This document shows, one piece after another, positions 13,433 to 26,360 of a stretch of 64,000 nt of DNA; position 1 is the stretch's first letter; each line of letters begins with the position of its first letter. Both the position numbers and the translations under genes were made by a program. Source of the DNA: Halictus rubicundus (Eukaryota > Arthropoda > Insecta > Hymenoptera > Halictidae); the NCBI RefSeq assembly GCF_050948215.1, contig NC_135164.1, forward strand, positions 9,367,116-9,431,115, in the 5' to 3' direction. Below the pieces are notes generated by a model. It had not been told where the DNA came from, made no database searches, and was given only the letters and a program-made list of their open reading frames with translations.

Positions 13433-15670
13433 CCTGAAATCAGAAAATAAACGGTTTACGGCACTCCGAAGCTTCGCTGTCGCTCCTATCCACGGCAGGA
13501 GTTCGAAGTTGACAGTTCGGATCGCGGTATTGAGAAAAAAAAAATGTTAATGTTAATCGCACGTACGTGGCCGAGGATAATCGGTTGCCCCCGGATACTC
13601 GAATGACGTTTCGTCGAATCGCGCGGAGGAAATTGATCGGCCAAGTGTCAACGAAGCACTGAAACACGATCGCGCTTATCGGTTGCTGGCTCGGCCGAAT
13701 ATCGATGTCGTATACTTCGTTATCGGCGTTATCGCGGATTTGTTTGCCCGAAACGCAATCAACGGGCGCCTGTCATTCGGCGTTCCGACCAGCTGCGGCC
13801 TAACGGAATCACCGAAAGCGAAGAAAAGAAAAGCTCTCTTGTTGCGGTCGGTCTCGTTCGCGGCCGTGCACTACTGCCAGAGACAACCAGAAAATGCAGC
13901 TACGTACAAAACCTGCGAGACGGATGCATTATTCAACAAGGTACACGTGTTTCTTTCCGTATCGTTCCACTCGTGCTCCCTTTTCCGCAAGCCTCCTACA
14001 CATCTACTACCCTTTCGTGCGCGACCGATGCGCGAACAGTGCCATCCACTTCTGCGCATACGCTGCTCGAAGGGGTTAGAATACCAAAGTCGGAAAAACT
14101 TGCCTATTTTTCCGTGGAAATCCTAAAAACAGGTCAACAAAGTTGTCCAACACTTCGTAATGCAAAAGCTTGGTTCTCTCGCATTTTATCTTCGAGGATT
14201 CGAACTGGCATTCGACGCATTACCCACCGCGGGTTATTTATAAACTTTTTGAAAAATTCATCGACACATTGCCAATCTTTTTGTTTCCCGATCGATTCTT
14301 CGACGATACTAAGATTTTTATTCCGAAGAGAACAGTCAAGAAGTGAGCTAACCCCTTGAATCCCAACCCTCTGACCTTGATCTCTGTCTATACTGTTCGA
14401 GGCTGAATGAATTTTCTCGTGGGACTAACCTTTGCGTGTTTGAGATCCGAAACGCAGTGGCGAGGAAGGGGCGCAGAGTTCCAATAGACCAAGTATCACA
14501 TAATGTTCTCAGGTAGATGCACGCGCGAGTCGAGCAACACAGAAAGCTTCTCCGTGATTCGAGTCGAGTTGGGAGATCACAGAATCAGAGAATATTCGGT
14601 CGGGAACACATTTTTCAGCGAGGACGCTTTCCGGGACGAATTCTGAAGGAAACGTCGTAGGTTCGCGCACGGCACGGTATTGTTCATCACCACTGTTACT
14701 TTCTTCGAGAATGCGAACGTAATCCGGTCAAGGGAACGACCAAATTGTGCCCGATCTCTTCGGCGAAGCTGCATCGGCAGCGTCGTAGCACACGGGAGAG
14801 CAACGCTCCACGCTCTCTATCATCCCGTACGCCGTGACCGTCACTGTCCGAAACGGCCACATTAGTTTAGGGGAGAAATACCGAAACGGTCTCGTCCCTC
14901 GTTCGAACCGCACTACTAAACAACTCCTGCAACCCTTGGTCGCCGATTTGCCCCTCGGACGATCGAGACAATAAACCGCACTCGAACGTGCGGAACGCAG
15001 ACGCTTTTCATAGCTCGTCCCTCGAACCGGTTTTCAATTCTCAGGTATCTTTTCTACGCCCTCCTGGCCGTCCGTCGTTCTCCCGTCTTCTCGTTTGCCC
15101 GTTCCTCGCCGTTCTCTTCTTCGTTTTCACGCTCGTATGCTCGATCGCTCGCCCATGCAAACAATGGCGGCGACAACGACCGATAGATGCCGACCGATAC
15201 GCCGCTCGACTACTTGTACGATAACGTGACACACTGCGGAACGCCGCGATGCACGCCTCCATTCATCGATCCTGAGACTGTGTTCGTATTATATAATACG
15301 TAGATTCGGCACGTTAACGATTATAATTTTCCTGCCTTTTTTTCGTTAAGTACCTCTACGCTCCCCCCCACCTTTCGATGCTCGTGCTCCTCGTCACTAG
15401 GCGTCCGATTACTCAGGGTCGCCTAACTATATACATTTTTCTGTTCACACGACGGTATCGCCCCGTCACGGTGTTTGCTTCCACTGACACGCGGGGGAAT
15501 TAAACGTTTTTATTGTACATCCACTCCTTCTTTAGGAATATTGTTGAAATATAATTTGTCGAACAAATATTGAAAGAGACTTTTAGGGAATTTAGCAGGG
15601 GACTTGTCGAGCTTTCTGTCGAATAGAAAATACATTTTCTTTCGGTGAGGGGGATTAAGCACCATCTACG

Positions 15671-16267
15671 ATAAAATGGTCAAGCTACTAGACAATAGTA
15701 ATATCACAGACGAGTTATAAGGATCCTATACCTCGTCTGTGATAATATCGCGTTCTTGTCGCAGGATGGTGATACAATACTTTTACATTGGCGGAGGATT
15801 TTGAACTTGTCAGGAAGGCTAACGTAATAGACGCAAAGTTGTCTCGAGTTCTTTGTCTTGTGCAGATTTTTATTAAAATTAAAGTTAAATTTAATCCTCT
15901 ATTTTTCAATCTTAACCGGATCCAATCGGATCTTAAAGGACCTAGTGATTTTGTATTCTATCTTTCTATTGGTTCATGGTGGACCTCGATGTAGAGTGGG
16001 AGAACCGCCACAAAGGTTACGGTATTAGGAAGTTTTCTTTGGGACGACGCGCATTTAATCCTACATCAACTGGTGCTTTTTTTAAATTGAGTTCACGGTT
16101 TAATCGTGTCGTTATGGTTTTTCAATTTCGTTCGATTCGTCCCTACGTATTTTTGAAAAAAATCGTGAATGCAATGCTGCGGAGTGTGAGACAACCTTTG
16201 ACTATTTGGCGCCAAGAGGTTTGTGAAACGCTCCATTCGTAATATTTTTAAAGATTGGCCATTTTAT
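15671..16267. mobile_element. Possible degenerate non-autonomous DNA element (weak)
   Basis: A 597-bp AT-rich block begins with ATAAAATGGTCAA (15671-15683) and ends with its inverse TTGGCCATTTTAT (16255-16267), matching at 12 of 13 positions. It contains a near-perfect palindrome at 15702-15744. The two open frames inside it (15788-15994 and 15976-16242) match no transposase I recognise. I see no target-site duplication. The inverted ends could be chance. Confidence 0.25.
15702..15744. repeat. 43-bp near-perfect palindrome
   Basis: Arms TATCACAGACGAG (15702-15714) and CTCGTCTGTGATA (15732-15744) are exact inverse complements. The spacer is itself nearly palindromic around AGGATCCT, so almost the whole 43 bp can fold into a hairpin or cruciform. 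Confidence 0.8.
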
Positions 16268-18739
16268 ATATTACATTATTTTTCCTTTTCTTTTAAATGT
16301 AGTCAAACTGCGATTCTCTCTTTTCTCCGACACAACACTTCTTTTTCATTCCGTATCCTTTCATTGTTAGAATTTCCGTCGTCGTAAAAAAATGACGCTA
16401 CCCAGTTTATTCGTGTAGATTTCTTTAATTTTCCACACGCCGATGTGTCATATAAGCCACAGTATTGCGAGAAACAGTTGCACCAAGTTAAAACTTTCAC
16501 AATTCCTTACAACATTTCATATTAATCAAAGCAATTGTGTATTTTCATTGACTTTCGTTGAGCGTCGGTCAGCAAATTCATCCGCTATTGTCTCGTTCGA
16601 CCATGAATCAGCGAACACAGACTCGCGTCTCGCACTGTAAAAATTCGCAACGCAGAGTTAGCGACCTCTATGGGGTTCTTGTATGATATATTCAGTTTCG
16701 CTTATCATCTGTCGGTAATGAAATTTTGTTAAACCCTTTACAATTTACTCTCATGATAATAGCTACGATACAGACTCGCGTGTCAGGAATTGTGCTCCAG
16801 AATGGGTTGTTGATACCACACTCGATTCGATTCCTTTCCAGCGAGTGCTTCGCCTTATTGATTTCCGCTTGCACAACCGCGACCGATTTCTCCGAAGAAT
16901 AGAGAATAAAATAACTGAGCGTAATCGATGCTTTATATAGATCACCGTACGTAGGATCGTCGCAGGTGCGCAGAAAAAAAAACACACGTACTTTAAAAAT
17001 AGTCGTATCGGGAACGCGGATCAACAGATTCGCATCGGACGGACAGTAAAAAACGTGGATAGACATTCTGCGCAATAAATTCGCCTCTCAAGAATCCGCG
17101 AACACGCGAGAACGTGCTGGAGAGGCGCATAAATTGTAGTATTTTCAGTCATGCATATAGGGGAGTAGGCTAAATCGAACTTAATTGGTTCAGGAACCTC
17201 GTTTCGTGTAGCACCTGTTCGTCTCGACTGGTACCGAGAAGTATTTACGGGTGATTTAAACCTTTGTCATGTGATATTCTTCACAGCTAAAATATTCAGA
17301 ACCTACCTGTCCCAATAAATTCTTAAAGGAAGAAGAAAATTTATGTTTATTTTGCGTGCACGCTTTCCCCACGCTTTTTTCGACTTATTTTTTCATTTGG
17401 GTCTCTTACCCTACTTTCATCGCGAGCCTGATTTTATTATTATAAAGTAAGGGACTAATCGGGGACAATAGCCTAAAGTTGCAGTGGAGCCATTGTTTAC
17501 CAGATAAAACTGATAAAAAAAAAAAAATACTCGATCCCTTTCGCAAGGACACGAGGCATCGAAGTCTAAACGCGGCGGGAGGCAGACGGACTAATACACG
17601 CGCGAATTGCTAATTAATAGCACGCAAAGGATTTCGTATTGATTTTCACCCGAAGGAACGCCGATACCAGTAAACAGCAGATAATCCAAATGAAAATAGT
17701 TACGGTTCTTTGACGAGGGAAATTGGAATGTAGGAAAACGGTCGTGGGATCGTGGTTGATAGTCGAAATTTATGTAGGACACGGCAAGCTCTTGGGCGCA
17801 AGTCCGTCGTAGCAAACGTGACTTTTCGATCGACACCATGTAGTCGTACCGCAAGGTACGTCGATAGGTAAGTCAACAGTCGCAACGGCTGGAGCGACGT
17901 TCGCATTGCGAATGCTCGCTGCCCAGTTTCTTTTCCGAGGTACGTTTTTACCGAGCCACCAATTTCTTTTCGCAATTCTGCATTTTTTCCGCGGCGACGA
18001 CCGCCCAGCTCCTGGCACTGTCTTCCATCCGCTTCTATTCTGTTCTCCATCTTTCCGTTTCGGATCACGCGATTTCTTCGAAGAACTTGCTTCGAATCGG
18101 GAGATCTAGTAAGCAGATTTACACGTATTAGGTCGTCCCGTTGGTCCTGTCGCGTTTTCACGCTTTAAATCTAACGTTTGAGTAGTTGCACTGTTTCTGA
18201 TTGAACAAAGTTGAACGAGCCGATCTTGCTCTAGGGAATCACCTCTGCCTCTTTCTTGCACTCGTAACACGTTTTCCATGTGCGTCACATATGCTTTTAA
18301 TGACGCGTTTAACTGTTTTTTTTTTTCGCTTTTAATTCATACAGCACCGCGAGAAATGAAAATTTTAACACTCGTCCTTCGACTTTTTCTTGATAGCAAA
18401 CATCATTCGAAATGCTTTGAATACACATTTCACGGCGACGAGAGGATTCTCGTAGACATAGAAGTTTCTTTAAAAATATAGCCCGAGCAAAATAGCAATA
18501 CGAAACGACACAGAACGTACGGCTTGACCTAGTATTTCCGTAAGCAATAGGAATCGGGTGGTCAAGTTCATTTTAATCGCGTTCGTTTGAGTTCGATCCT
18601 GCCGTGTTCTTCGTCAAGATAGTTTTATGTTTTAGACCGTAAGAAAATTGTTGCCAAGACTCGAGGAAAAGAGAGCAAGGGGTCGAGGCTCGCTTCGGGA
18701 AATAAAGAACAGCATTTTGGTTTTAGCGGATCCGTAGGG

Positions 18740-21700
18740 ATGTCGTTCTTCGGTTGGAAGGGTAGCAGTCGTTCCGAAAGTTCCGAGCACACAGGTCGCA
18801 ACTTGCAGGATGGCCTCTTTCAGATCGCCTCCCAAGCTTGCCACATCTTGGTACAAGTAAGCTTCTCGCGAATTTTACCGTGCTTGTACCGGATTGATGG
18901 GATAGTCTCGAAATCGCCGAGAGACAACGACGCAGTCATGTCTGGCGCCGGTATTCCTAATGACCGCACGTTATTCGATTCCTAAGGTGAACAACACGCA
19001 CAACGTTTCGTACGGTGGCAACAACAACGTGAGGAATATCGCGTATTCGAAATGCTCCGCGAGGGACGAGGACTCGATAAATCCCGCGAGCGCTACCGTT
19101 GCCAAGGGAGCTTCCTCCACGGTGAAATCCTACACGAAGTATGCGAAGGAAGCTGCCAAGGATCAGGACGTGGTCGTCTTGCTGCCGCACCGCAGGAACA
19201 AGACCGCTTTCGTCAAACATAAACTCTCCGTACGTACCAGGACGTGTCCCATTCGATTCTATTCACCCCTTGCCCTATCATGTCGCATCACACAAAATGT
19301 CACGCAGAAACGACAGGAAACCGAAACTCGTTCCTTTTCAATCGAAATGAAATTGGACGCAGCTCTGAAAGAGATCGTAAAGGGGTTCCGATGATATTTT
19401 AACCCTTCGAGGACAAGGTCTGTGTTCTAGATTCTGGTACAGTTACAAAATCGATCAAACAAGCTCCGATTGTTCAGCACAGTTCAGCATAGTTCTATAT
19501 ATGTTATAGAAAGGCATTGGGAAGCGAATAGAAAATTTCTTTCTTTACCAATTTTAAACAGATATCGCAACGTTCAGAGGAAGTGGAATTTTCGACTCGC
19601 AGCTTTTCGTCCCGGCGCGTTGGCTAATGTTCTGTCGCCTCGGCTAATTTGTTCGACTAATTTCTCGCGTTGCAGACGGTGTCCGAGAACGCGCGTTTAG
19701 AGACGAATCCCTCGAGTTGCATCACCGGTGGCAGCGGGGTTGGCAGCGGCGGCGCGGTTGTTCACAACAGCAGTTTGGTGCCCGACGACGATTACGATTT
19801 ATGGGACCAGTCCGGCTTCATGCTGCGGAACGACGCCGACGATTCCCTGACGAACGGCAAGTTAGTAACCGTTTTATCTATCGTAGCGATCGTACGCGTT
19901 TCGAATTGCTGACGGCGAGCCTGATGCTCGGTGGAGGGAGCGATAGAGAGAGAACGATATTAATCACGGGCCTCGATTGTTTGCGCTTTTGGCGATGATA
20001 GATGGGGAGGAGCGCAAGGATGGTGCAGACCCAGTTGCATACCAATCACCATCATCTTAATTTTGATAGTGTTGGTCGTTTTATTGCCGTTGTTGGATCA
20101 CACGGCGGACAAGTACGCCTCGAACAGCACTCGTTTCGGTTTCGATTCGAGTTGCATGGACGGCTGCAATCTGTCGTTCGTCGAGAGCATACCGATCGGT
20201 ATGAATTACACCGGTGACGCTCCGTTCCTGCAAAGTACCTACGACTCGTGGGCGGAATTGATCTCGCTGGCGAGAGATAGAATAGAGATAGCCTCGTACT
20301 ATTGGACTTTGAAGAGGGAGGACGTATACCCGGACGACAGCGCGAAACAGGTAACTCGGACGAACGCTCATAATTTTATGCCAACGTATTATCAGAACGA
20401 AAATCTTTATTCATAATCAAATTTTTTCATCGATCGTAAGAAGCAGGGGACAAATGTAATTGTTTTCCTGTTTTCAAATATCTGGTTGGACATGGAAGAT
20501 TACCTATTCATTTATTCCAGAAAGTCTAATCATTAGTATTTTACATGTCCTTCCTGAGAAACCGATTTCCTGTACCGTGACTGCCGCAAACGATTCGAGC
20601 CGATAATTTTTCAGGGCGAGGAAATATTTCGTCTGCTTCTCGAAGCGGGGAAAGACCGCAACATCGCGTTGCGTATCGCGCAGAACATGCCGTCCCAGGT
20701 CAGCCCGAACATCGACACCGAGATCCTAGCGAAGAAAGCGAATGCCAAGGTAAATGCCCGCCCACCGTTTTTCGGACGAACGAAAACGAAGGGATATCCG
20801 GAAAGCTCATGAGAATTGAAACAGGTGAAGAGCCTGAACTTGGTGGCGCTGTTCGGATCGGGAGTGCTGCACACGAAGCTCTGGCTGATCGATAGAACGC
20901 ACGTGTACGTCGGCTCGGCGAACATGGATTGGCGATCGCTCACACAAGTGAAGGAACTAGGCCTGCTAGCTTTGAATTGTAGCTGTCTGGCGAACGATTA
21001 TGCTAAGATATTTGACGTAAGTCTGTTTCCATGGAGGAGGAAGCTTACTTGGCCATGATCTTTCTCTGTTATGACGATCCTGCTTTGATCCTACGATGTT
21101 ATTCTCGTTATTCAAATTCGATGAAATGACAAGTTAATGGTTCTCAGGTTTACTGGATGGTAGCGGAAAACGGAAAAGTGCCGGCCGTCTGGCCAGATTC
21201 GGTCACCACCCATGTTAATCAACACACACCGATCGATTTCACGTACAGGGACGATAGATATCGAACGTTCGTATCGGTAAGTACGGTGAACCGATCGTAG
21301 ATTCTGTATAGGAGGCTCGTGTTCAGTCTCGAAACTACAAACACCATGTGTATTTTAGAGCGCGCCACCGCCTTTCTCGCCGAATGGTAGGACCGAGGAT
21401 GTCGACGCTATCCTTTATTGCATCGAGAAAGCGGAGAAATTTATCTACATCGCGGTGATGGACTATTTTCCTTTGACGATATACACCACTAAACTGAGGT
21501 ACGCGATGAAAGAATGTTCGAACGATGAGGCATCAGAGGCTTTACTATATCTCGATGTAATTCGAGCAGGTATTGGCCATGGATAGACGACGCTTTGCGT
21601 GCCGCAGCTGTCGAGCGGAAAATCCAAGTGCGGCTGTTGATCTCCTCGTGGAAGCATTCGCGAAAGTCGGAGACCTCGTTCCTGAGGTCGCTGGTGGAAT

Positions 21701-22406
21701 TGACCGGCAGCTACCCGGGAGTGAAAATCGAAGTGGTTGGTATCGTAGGCAGCTCGGGAGATGGCACAGCCTGTGGTTGCCCAAATACCGAAGACGGTAT
21801 TCGTGCTCCAACACATAGAAAGATATCATCTTTTTCTTATTGACCAAACATCGAAGGCATATCTCGTTTAACATAGGACCACCTTCCATATTTTTGTAAC
21901 GCCTCTGTGCCAATGCTTCCAAGCTTCCAACGTCAGCGAGACGCGACTAGAGACGTCTCATCTGTTCAACGCTCGCATTCTTTTTCGTTTCAGAGGAGAT
22001 TCGTGGTGCCCTCCAACCCTCGGTTCGACAAGATCCCGTTCTCGAGGGTGAATCACAACAAGTACATGGTGACGGACACCGCGGCGTACGTGGGCACCAG
22101 CAATTGGTCCGGTGATTACTTCACAAACACCGCCGGTGATTATATCTCTTGTTCCCTGAATTTTCCTCCTACTGTTTACTTTGCGATGACCATCGACTTT
22201 GCGCCGTAGGTGTAGGTACGGTGTTCGAGACGGTCGGGGACCAGACGCCTGACAATCTCCGCCAGCAATTGGAGAAGATTTTTCTCCGCGATTGGTCCTC
22301 GGAGTACGCCTACGCTCTGAACAGCAGCCTGCCTGACGGGAGAGGGCCGACAGGTGCCATTGGGGACGACTACTACTCGCGCTCGTCCAGCTACATGTTA
22401 GCGTGA
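18740..22406 (+). CDS. PLD3: Phospholipase D3/D4-like type II membrane protein, 11 coding exons, complete
   Basis: Eleven exons join in phase to 664 residues: 18740-18856, 18987-19229, 19676-19860, 20002-20350, 20615-20749, 20825-21016, 21148-21276, 21359-21498, 21570-21735, 21994-22135 and 22210-22406 (TGA). Donors and acceptors are GT-AG throughout; the donor after 21735 (GTTGGT) is weak. A long N-terminal cytoplasmic tail (about 190 residues, Asn/Ser-rich) precedes one transmembrane helix at about 195-213 (ITIILILIVLVVLLPLL), giving type II topology. The lumenal part holds the two HKD motifs of the phospholipase D superfamily: H359-x-K361-x4-D366 followed by GSANMDWRSLTQVKELG, and H573-x-K575-x4-D580 followed by GTSNWSGDYF. 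Family-typical segments LVESIP-like, IASYYWTL, NCSCLA, SAPPPF and IFLRDW are also present. In mammals PLD3 and PLD4 are endolysosomal glycoproteins reported as 5'-3' exonucleases on single-stranded nucleic acid. The same role here is inference. The N-terminal tail is longer than in mammalian PLD3. Confidence 0.95.
20062..20109 (+). other. Transmembrane signal-anchor segment of the PLD3-like protein
   Basis: A run of Ile, Leu and Val codons in exon 4 encodes a single helix with no charged residue, flanked by Cys-Arg-Pro-Ser-Cys before and Asp-His after. This is the only strongly hydrophobic helix in the protein and fixes it as a signal-anchor, catalytic-side-out membrane protein. Confidence 0.8.
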
Positions 22407-24107
22407 CAACAGCGGCTTCGTTAATAAGGGATCGACCAATCGGAAAAACGAGAATCATTTCTGGCTGGTTAGCGTCCCGACACGGAGCTCCTAAATGTCA
22501 ACTCTCTCGTCATTCGCAAACTTCTTCTCCCTCCCATTTTTTTTTCTCTCCTCGTTCTACGAAACACTTGGTTACGGTTGTCCGAACTCTGCAAATATCG
22601 CCTTCGAGCGGACGTTCTGTTTGTTCCGCGTGCGTCGCGCGCACCGATACGTGCACGCTCGTCTTCCTTTCGATGATTCCTTTATCTCCGTTGTTCCTTT
22701 ATTTTGTCTTCTTCGGCAGACCGTCTCTCTCCTCTCGACTAGCTCGTATCCCCCAGCTCCTCCTCGCAGCATCGCGTTTCCCCTCCTCGGTCGTCGTAAC
22801 CGCTCGTCGATCGCACGAGAGACGCACACAACTGAAATTTTAAACGTACGAGAATAATCTTACATAACGTAACCGCCCGTGTGCCTTGGCTCAAGTGCCC
22901 TTGCAAATGTTTTCTAAGAGAGATCGGCTCGAGAGACGAGATAACATTATTGTCCGGCGCGCACGTAAATGCCGGCGAGTAATCATAATCACGAAAGCGA
23001 TGTTTGAAGGCAACGAAGGATCCCGCGAGCGTGCCTCCGCGAAAACTCTGAACTCGACGAACAACCGGGCGAACGGTCACGTTCGCGCCTTTTCGTAATT
23101 TCGAAAAAATCTCTCCGCTATTTTTGGAACGCAAGTTTTCCGATGACAAATCGAGCGAGTCATCGCCGCGTCACATAGTGTTTGCCACGAGCAAAAATCC
23201 ACAAATACGTATACATATGCAGCGGCCCGATACCACGGCTCGTAGCTTCAATCGTAAACATAGAGACAATTTGCGTGTGTCTCCGCAAAAAGCCTGCCTC
23301 GAGTGTTCGCGGCGTTACGTAAATTGAATGGAAGAATGCGTGACTTTTTGCTCCGAAAGAACTCTGCAACCGCGACGTTAATGTAACGATCGTTTGTTTA
23401 CGTGATATATCGATCTGTAAAACATCACGAACCCACTGTTCGGATATATTTTTTTTCCGATCGATTTCGCTCCGCGGATCTTTGTTCCCGAACGATTTCT
23501 TCATACATATGTATATCTTGCGAGCTCTCCAGACCACGGATCGCGGGGATTCGAACGCCCGGACAAGCGATCTTCGCGTGTTTCCGAGCGATCCTCGTGC
23601 CGATAAAAATTACATTACCGATTCGGACCGTCGTAAAATTATCAGAACGGTTTTACAATGTTTCTTTTTTTTTTTTAAGAAAATAAACGAAATTTTGGAC
23701 ACCACACGGAAACGGTTAATCGAGATCACGCACCCGACGGAAAATGTATCTCGCTGAATCTATTCGCAGCGTGCGTGCACCGAGATATTCTGTACAGTCA
23801 ATATGTAGAGACGGCAGGTCAGTACCGTGAAGAATCGAAGATCGTAAACGAAGATAACACGGAACAATCATATAACATTGAAGCCGACGCCGACGTCAAT
23901 CCGAGACGCGTCGAGTCCCGGTGCTTACATTATGCTACCGTCATCTACTTCGTTCGCTCCTTTTGCATTTTCCGCCGATTTTTCCAATCGGCGAGTTTTT
24001 CTATCCTGTTTATTACCACATAACCAGTTATTACGTCTCGTGTTTATATTTTATTTGTGCTTCCATGCCACGACCATGTAGTCGCACCGATACACTTATT
24101 TCCGCGT

Positions 24108-24113
24108 AATAAA
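24108..24113 (+). terminator. Candidate poly(A) signal for the PLD3-like gene
   Basis: AATAAA within TCCGCGTAATAAATATAATA, in an AT-rich context about 1.7 kb after the stop codon. An earlier AATAAA at 23682 is an alternative. Neither is proven to be used. Confidence 0.3.
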
Positions 24114-24885
24114 TATAATAAGCGTGTATTGGTATCGCAATCCGGATTCACGTAACGAAACGCGCGAATTTCGCTGCGACTCACAGCGGTCTAAAATCAG
24201 GATTTAGCAGTTCAGCATCTGTGCGACTGTGTCGGTGGAACTGCTTCGGCGCCGTGCTCGTTCGATCGATGAATTATTCGGTCTAAATGATCGCGATGAC
24301 GCAACCGAACGAAGCACGCGTATCCTAATTGACGATCTACCTGCTAGCAGGCGACGTCATTTACAATCTTTCCGGTTGAGAAAAATCCCGGGACTCCATC
24401 GCACAATTATTCATATTGATCTGCATAAATCAAGACAGAACTTTTTCCGTCCGTTTTTGCCGTACCGAACCAGGAAAGTGTAGCTTCGATAAGTCAGGCG
24501 GGTTATCGAAGTTTTAACATTGATAAGTTTCGCGGGTGCGACCCATCGTGCATACATACGCACACACGCCGGATGAATTTGTATGGCTGATCGAACGAAC
24601 GAATAAAAATTAATCAGCAATGACAATGTTACAATCAGCGGGCAGAATCTTCGTTTGCATTCCGTGCTATAACATCGACAAGTTGCGCACTAATCCGAAA
24701 AAAACTGACAGGTACTCCATGTCGAACAAATATACGAGATATTACTGCTAACGTGATCACCTCGAACGATTACTAAGCGGTTCGCTCCGTGATAATTGCG
24801 AGTCGTAAAATTTGTATGATATCGTGCGGCGTTTAGGACGTTCCAAGGTCTTCTTGATTTGTTAAAATGGTGTCACCTAAATTTT

Positions 24886-25085
24886 ATATTATTAACCCTG
24901 AACACAAAATGCGTTCGGCCAAATGAAATGATTTTTAAGACGTACCTGCTGTCTGGAAGGCTAAAGCAGCTAGGAAAGACGACAGTTCGCGCGCCTACTT
25001 TAGCTTCCAGGCAGCAAGCGCGCATTAACAATGATTTCATTATGTGAAGACATTTTGGACACGCGAAGGTCAATACATTTTTCCT
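24886..25085. repeat. Long imperfect inverted repeat (foldback, about 200 bp)
   Basis: The left arm from about 24886 contains CTGTCTGGAAGGCTAAAGCAG (central part 24950-24967) and the right arm contains CTACTTTAGCTTCCAGGCAG (24995-25015). Pairing continues outward through AAATGAAATGAT against ATTTCATTA-type sequence and CAAAATG against CATTTTGG. Arms are about 75-85 nt with a loop near 24970-24993. It could be a small foldback transposon (MITE) or a long hairpin RNA precursor. Confidence 0.7.
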
Positions 25086-25950
25086 CAGAATTCGATGCTG
25101 TATCGATTTGCAATACCAAAAGTGGGTCACTCGATTTACAATAATCGAACCGATCTCAAAATCTCTGGAACGCCTCCACGTACAAGAGACGTGCTCCTCG
25201 ACACCATTCGAGATCCATATTATGTTCCATCGAGTCGGTTCGAGACTCTTTTTCTATCTTCGCTTGTATCTCGACCGCCGTCCGCAACAGCGGGCAATCG
25301 GTATTTCATACTACTGACCGCATTACCGTTACAACGACATGGAAACGTCGAGCGAGTCCCCGAAAAAAGCCGCGCGATATCGAAAACGAGGCGTTGTCGT
25401 GACGCGTCGGTGACGAAACGGCAAAAATTGCATAAACGGAGGCAAACACAACAAAGCCACGGGGAATTTCTCTGTCGGTGATTTTTGCTGACGTTGCGGG
25501 CGCGATTCGAACGGAGGCGTGCTTCATCAATCGTTGATTGGTAGCAAACATGAATTCCAGGAGCGCGAATCGCGACACTGGCAAACTGTTTGATCGTAGC
25601 TGAACCTCGAGATGCAGGGAATGGTGTAGCACGGTAGAGTATAGAGTGTATGGTCGTCGCAGAGGCGTCACGTATAGTGGCAAATGACGCTTCTTCGACG
25701 GCTGCCGGGTGGACTTGGAACGTTGCGCGCGTCCACGTTCCGTTCGAACTCGCCCAGTCGAAAACCCGTCTTTTCCGTGAGCGTTTCGACCGCCTCACCT
25801 GTCGCGCGTGCCACTATACTCCGTCTAATACGTCGCCGCCTCGTCCATTGTCATTGATCGGCCATCGTTTTACACGATTCTCGCACACCGGTAAGGCCTC
25901 CTGCCTACATCGCAAAGATAAGGGACCGTGCTCGTCTCTTGAGTACTCTG

Positions 25951-26066
25951 GCAAGCAACTTGCGACATTTTACTTCGAGAGCAACATGTAAACTATCGTT
26001 CACACATTGTTTCACTCTTCTCAGAGGCGTTTACACGTGTCGCGAGCAATGTCGCAAGTTGTTTGC
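25951..26066. repeat. Inverted repeat with 38-42 bp arms
   Basis: GCAAGCAACTTGCGACATT (25951-25969) is the inverse complement of 26048-26066 with one mismatch. Matching continues imperfectly to ATGTAAAC (25985-25992) against GTTTACACGT (26029-26038). The spacer is about 36 bp. The structure is typical of a small foldback element. Confidence 0.65.
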
Positions 26067-26331
26067 TAGTGGTTTTGTCCCGAAGACCAATAAAAAGGTC
26101 CATTTCTTGTGAAGCAATCAGCTAAACGTTGGGACGAAAAAGCGCATCGTGGAAGTGTAATTCTAGAAATTATTCGCCGCCTGTCTCGAGGAGATTCGAT
26201 GGTATTTCATTTGCTCCCCTTTCTCAGGGGGGAAGAGAGATGCTAGCAGAAGGGATCGAGGGAGCAGTTAAAGATCGAAAGTGCGGGGTGCGGTGAAGGG
26301 ATAAAAGGGTAGGAGGTGGCGAACGAGAAGT

Positions 26332-26360
26332 AGAAGAAGAAAAAGAAGAAGAAGAAGAAG
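26332..26360. repeat. (GAA)n microsatellite
   Basis: Interrupted AGAAGAAGAAAAAGAAG-type run, ending in five or more perfect GAA units. Confidence 0.8.

Larger units (their letters stand above)
13434..18739. other. Intergenic stretch between divergent genes, no gene recognised
   Basis: This is the shared upstream region of the minus-strand surface-protein gene and the plus-strand PLD3-like gene. The surface-protein start codon lies one base inside its exon, after a clean acceptor (TTTTCTGATTTCAG), so at least one 5' untranslated exon must lie in this stretch. I could not place it. From about 15.5 to 17.5 kb the DNA is AT-rich compared with its surroundings and contains a short palindrome and a possible degenerate element, listed separately. 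A YY1/Pho-like CAATGGCGGC occurs near 15161. No coding exon is convincing. Confidence 0.6.
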
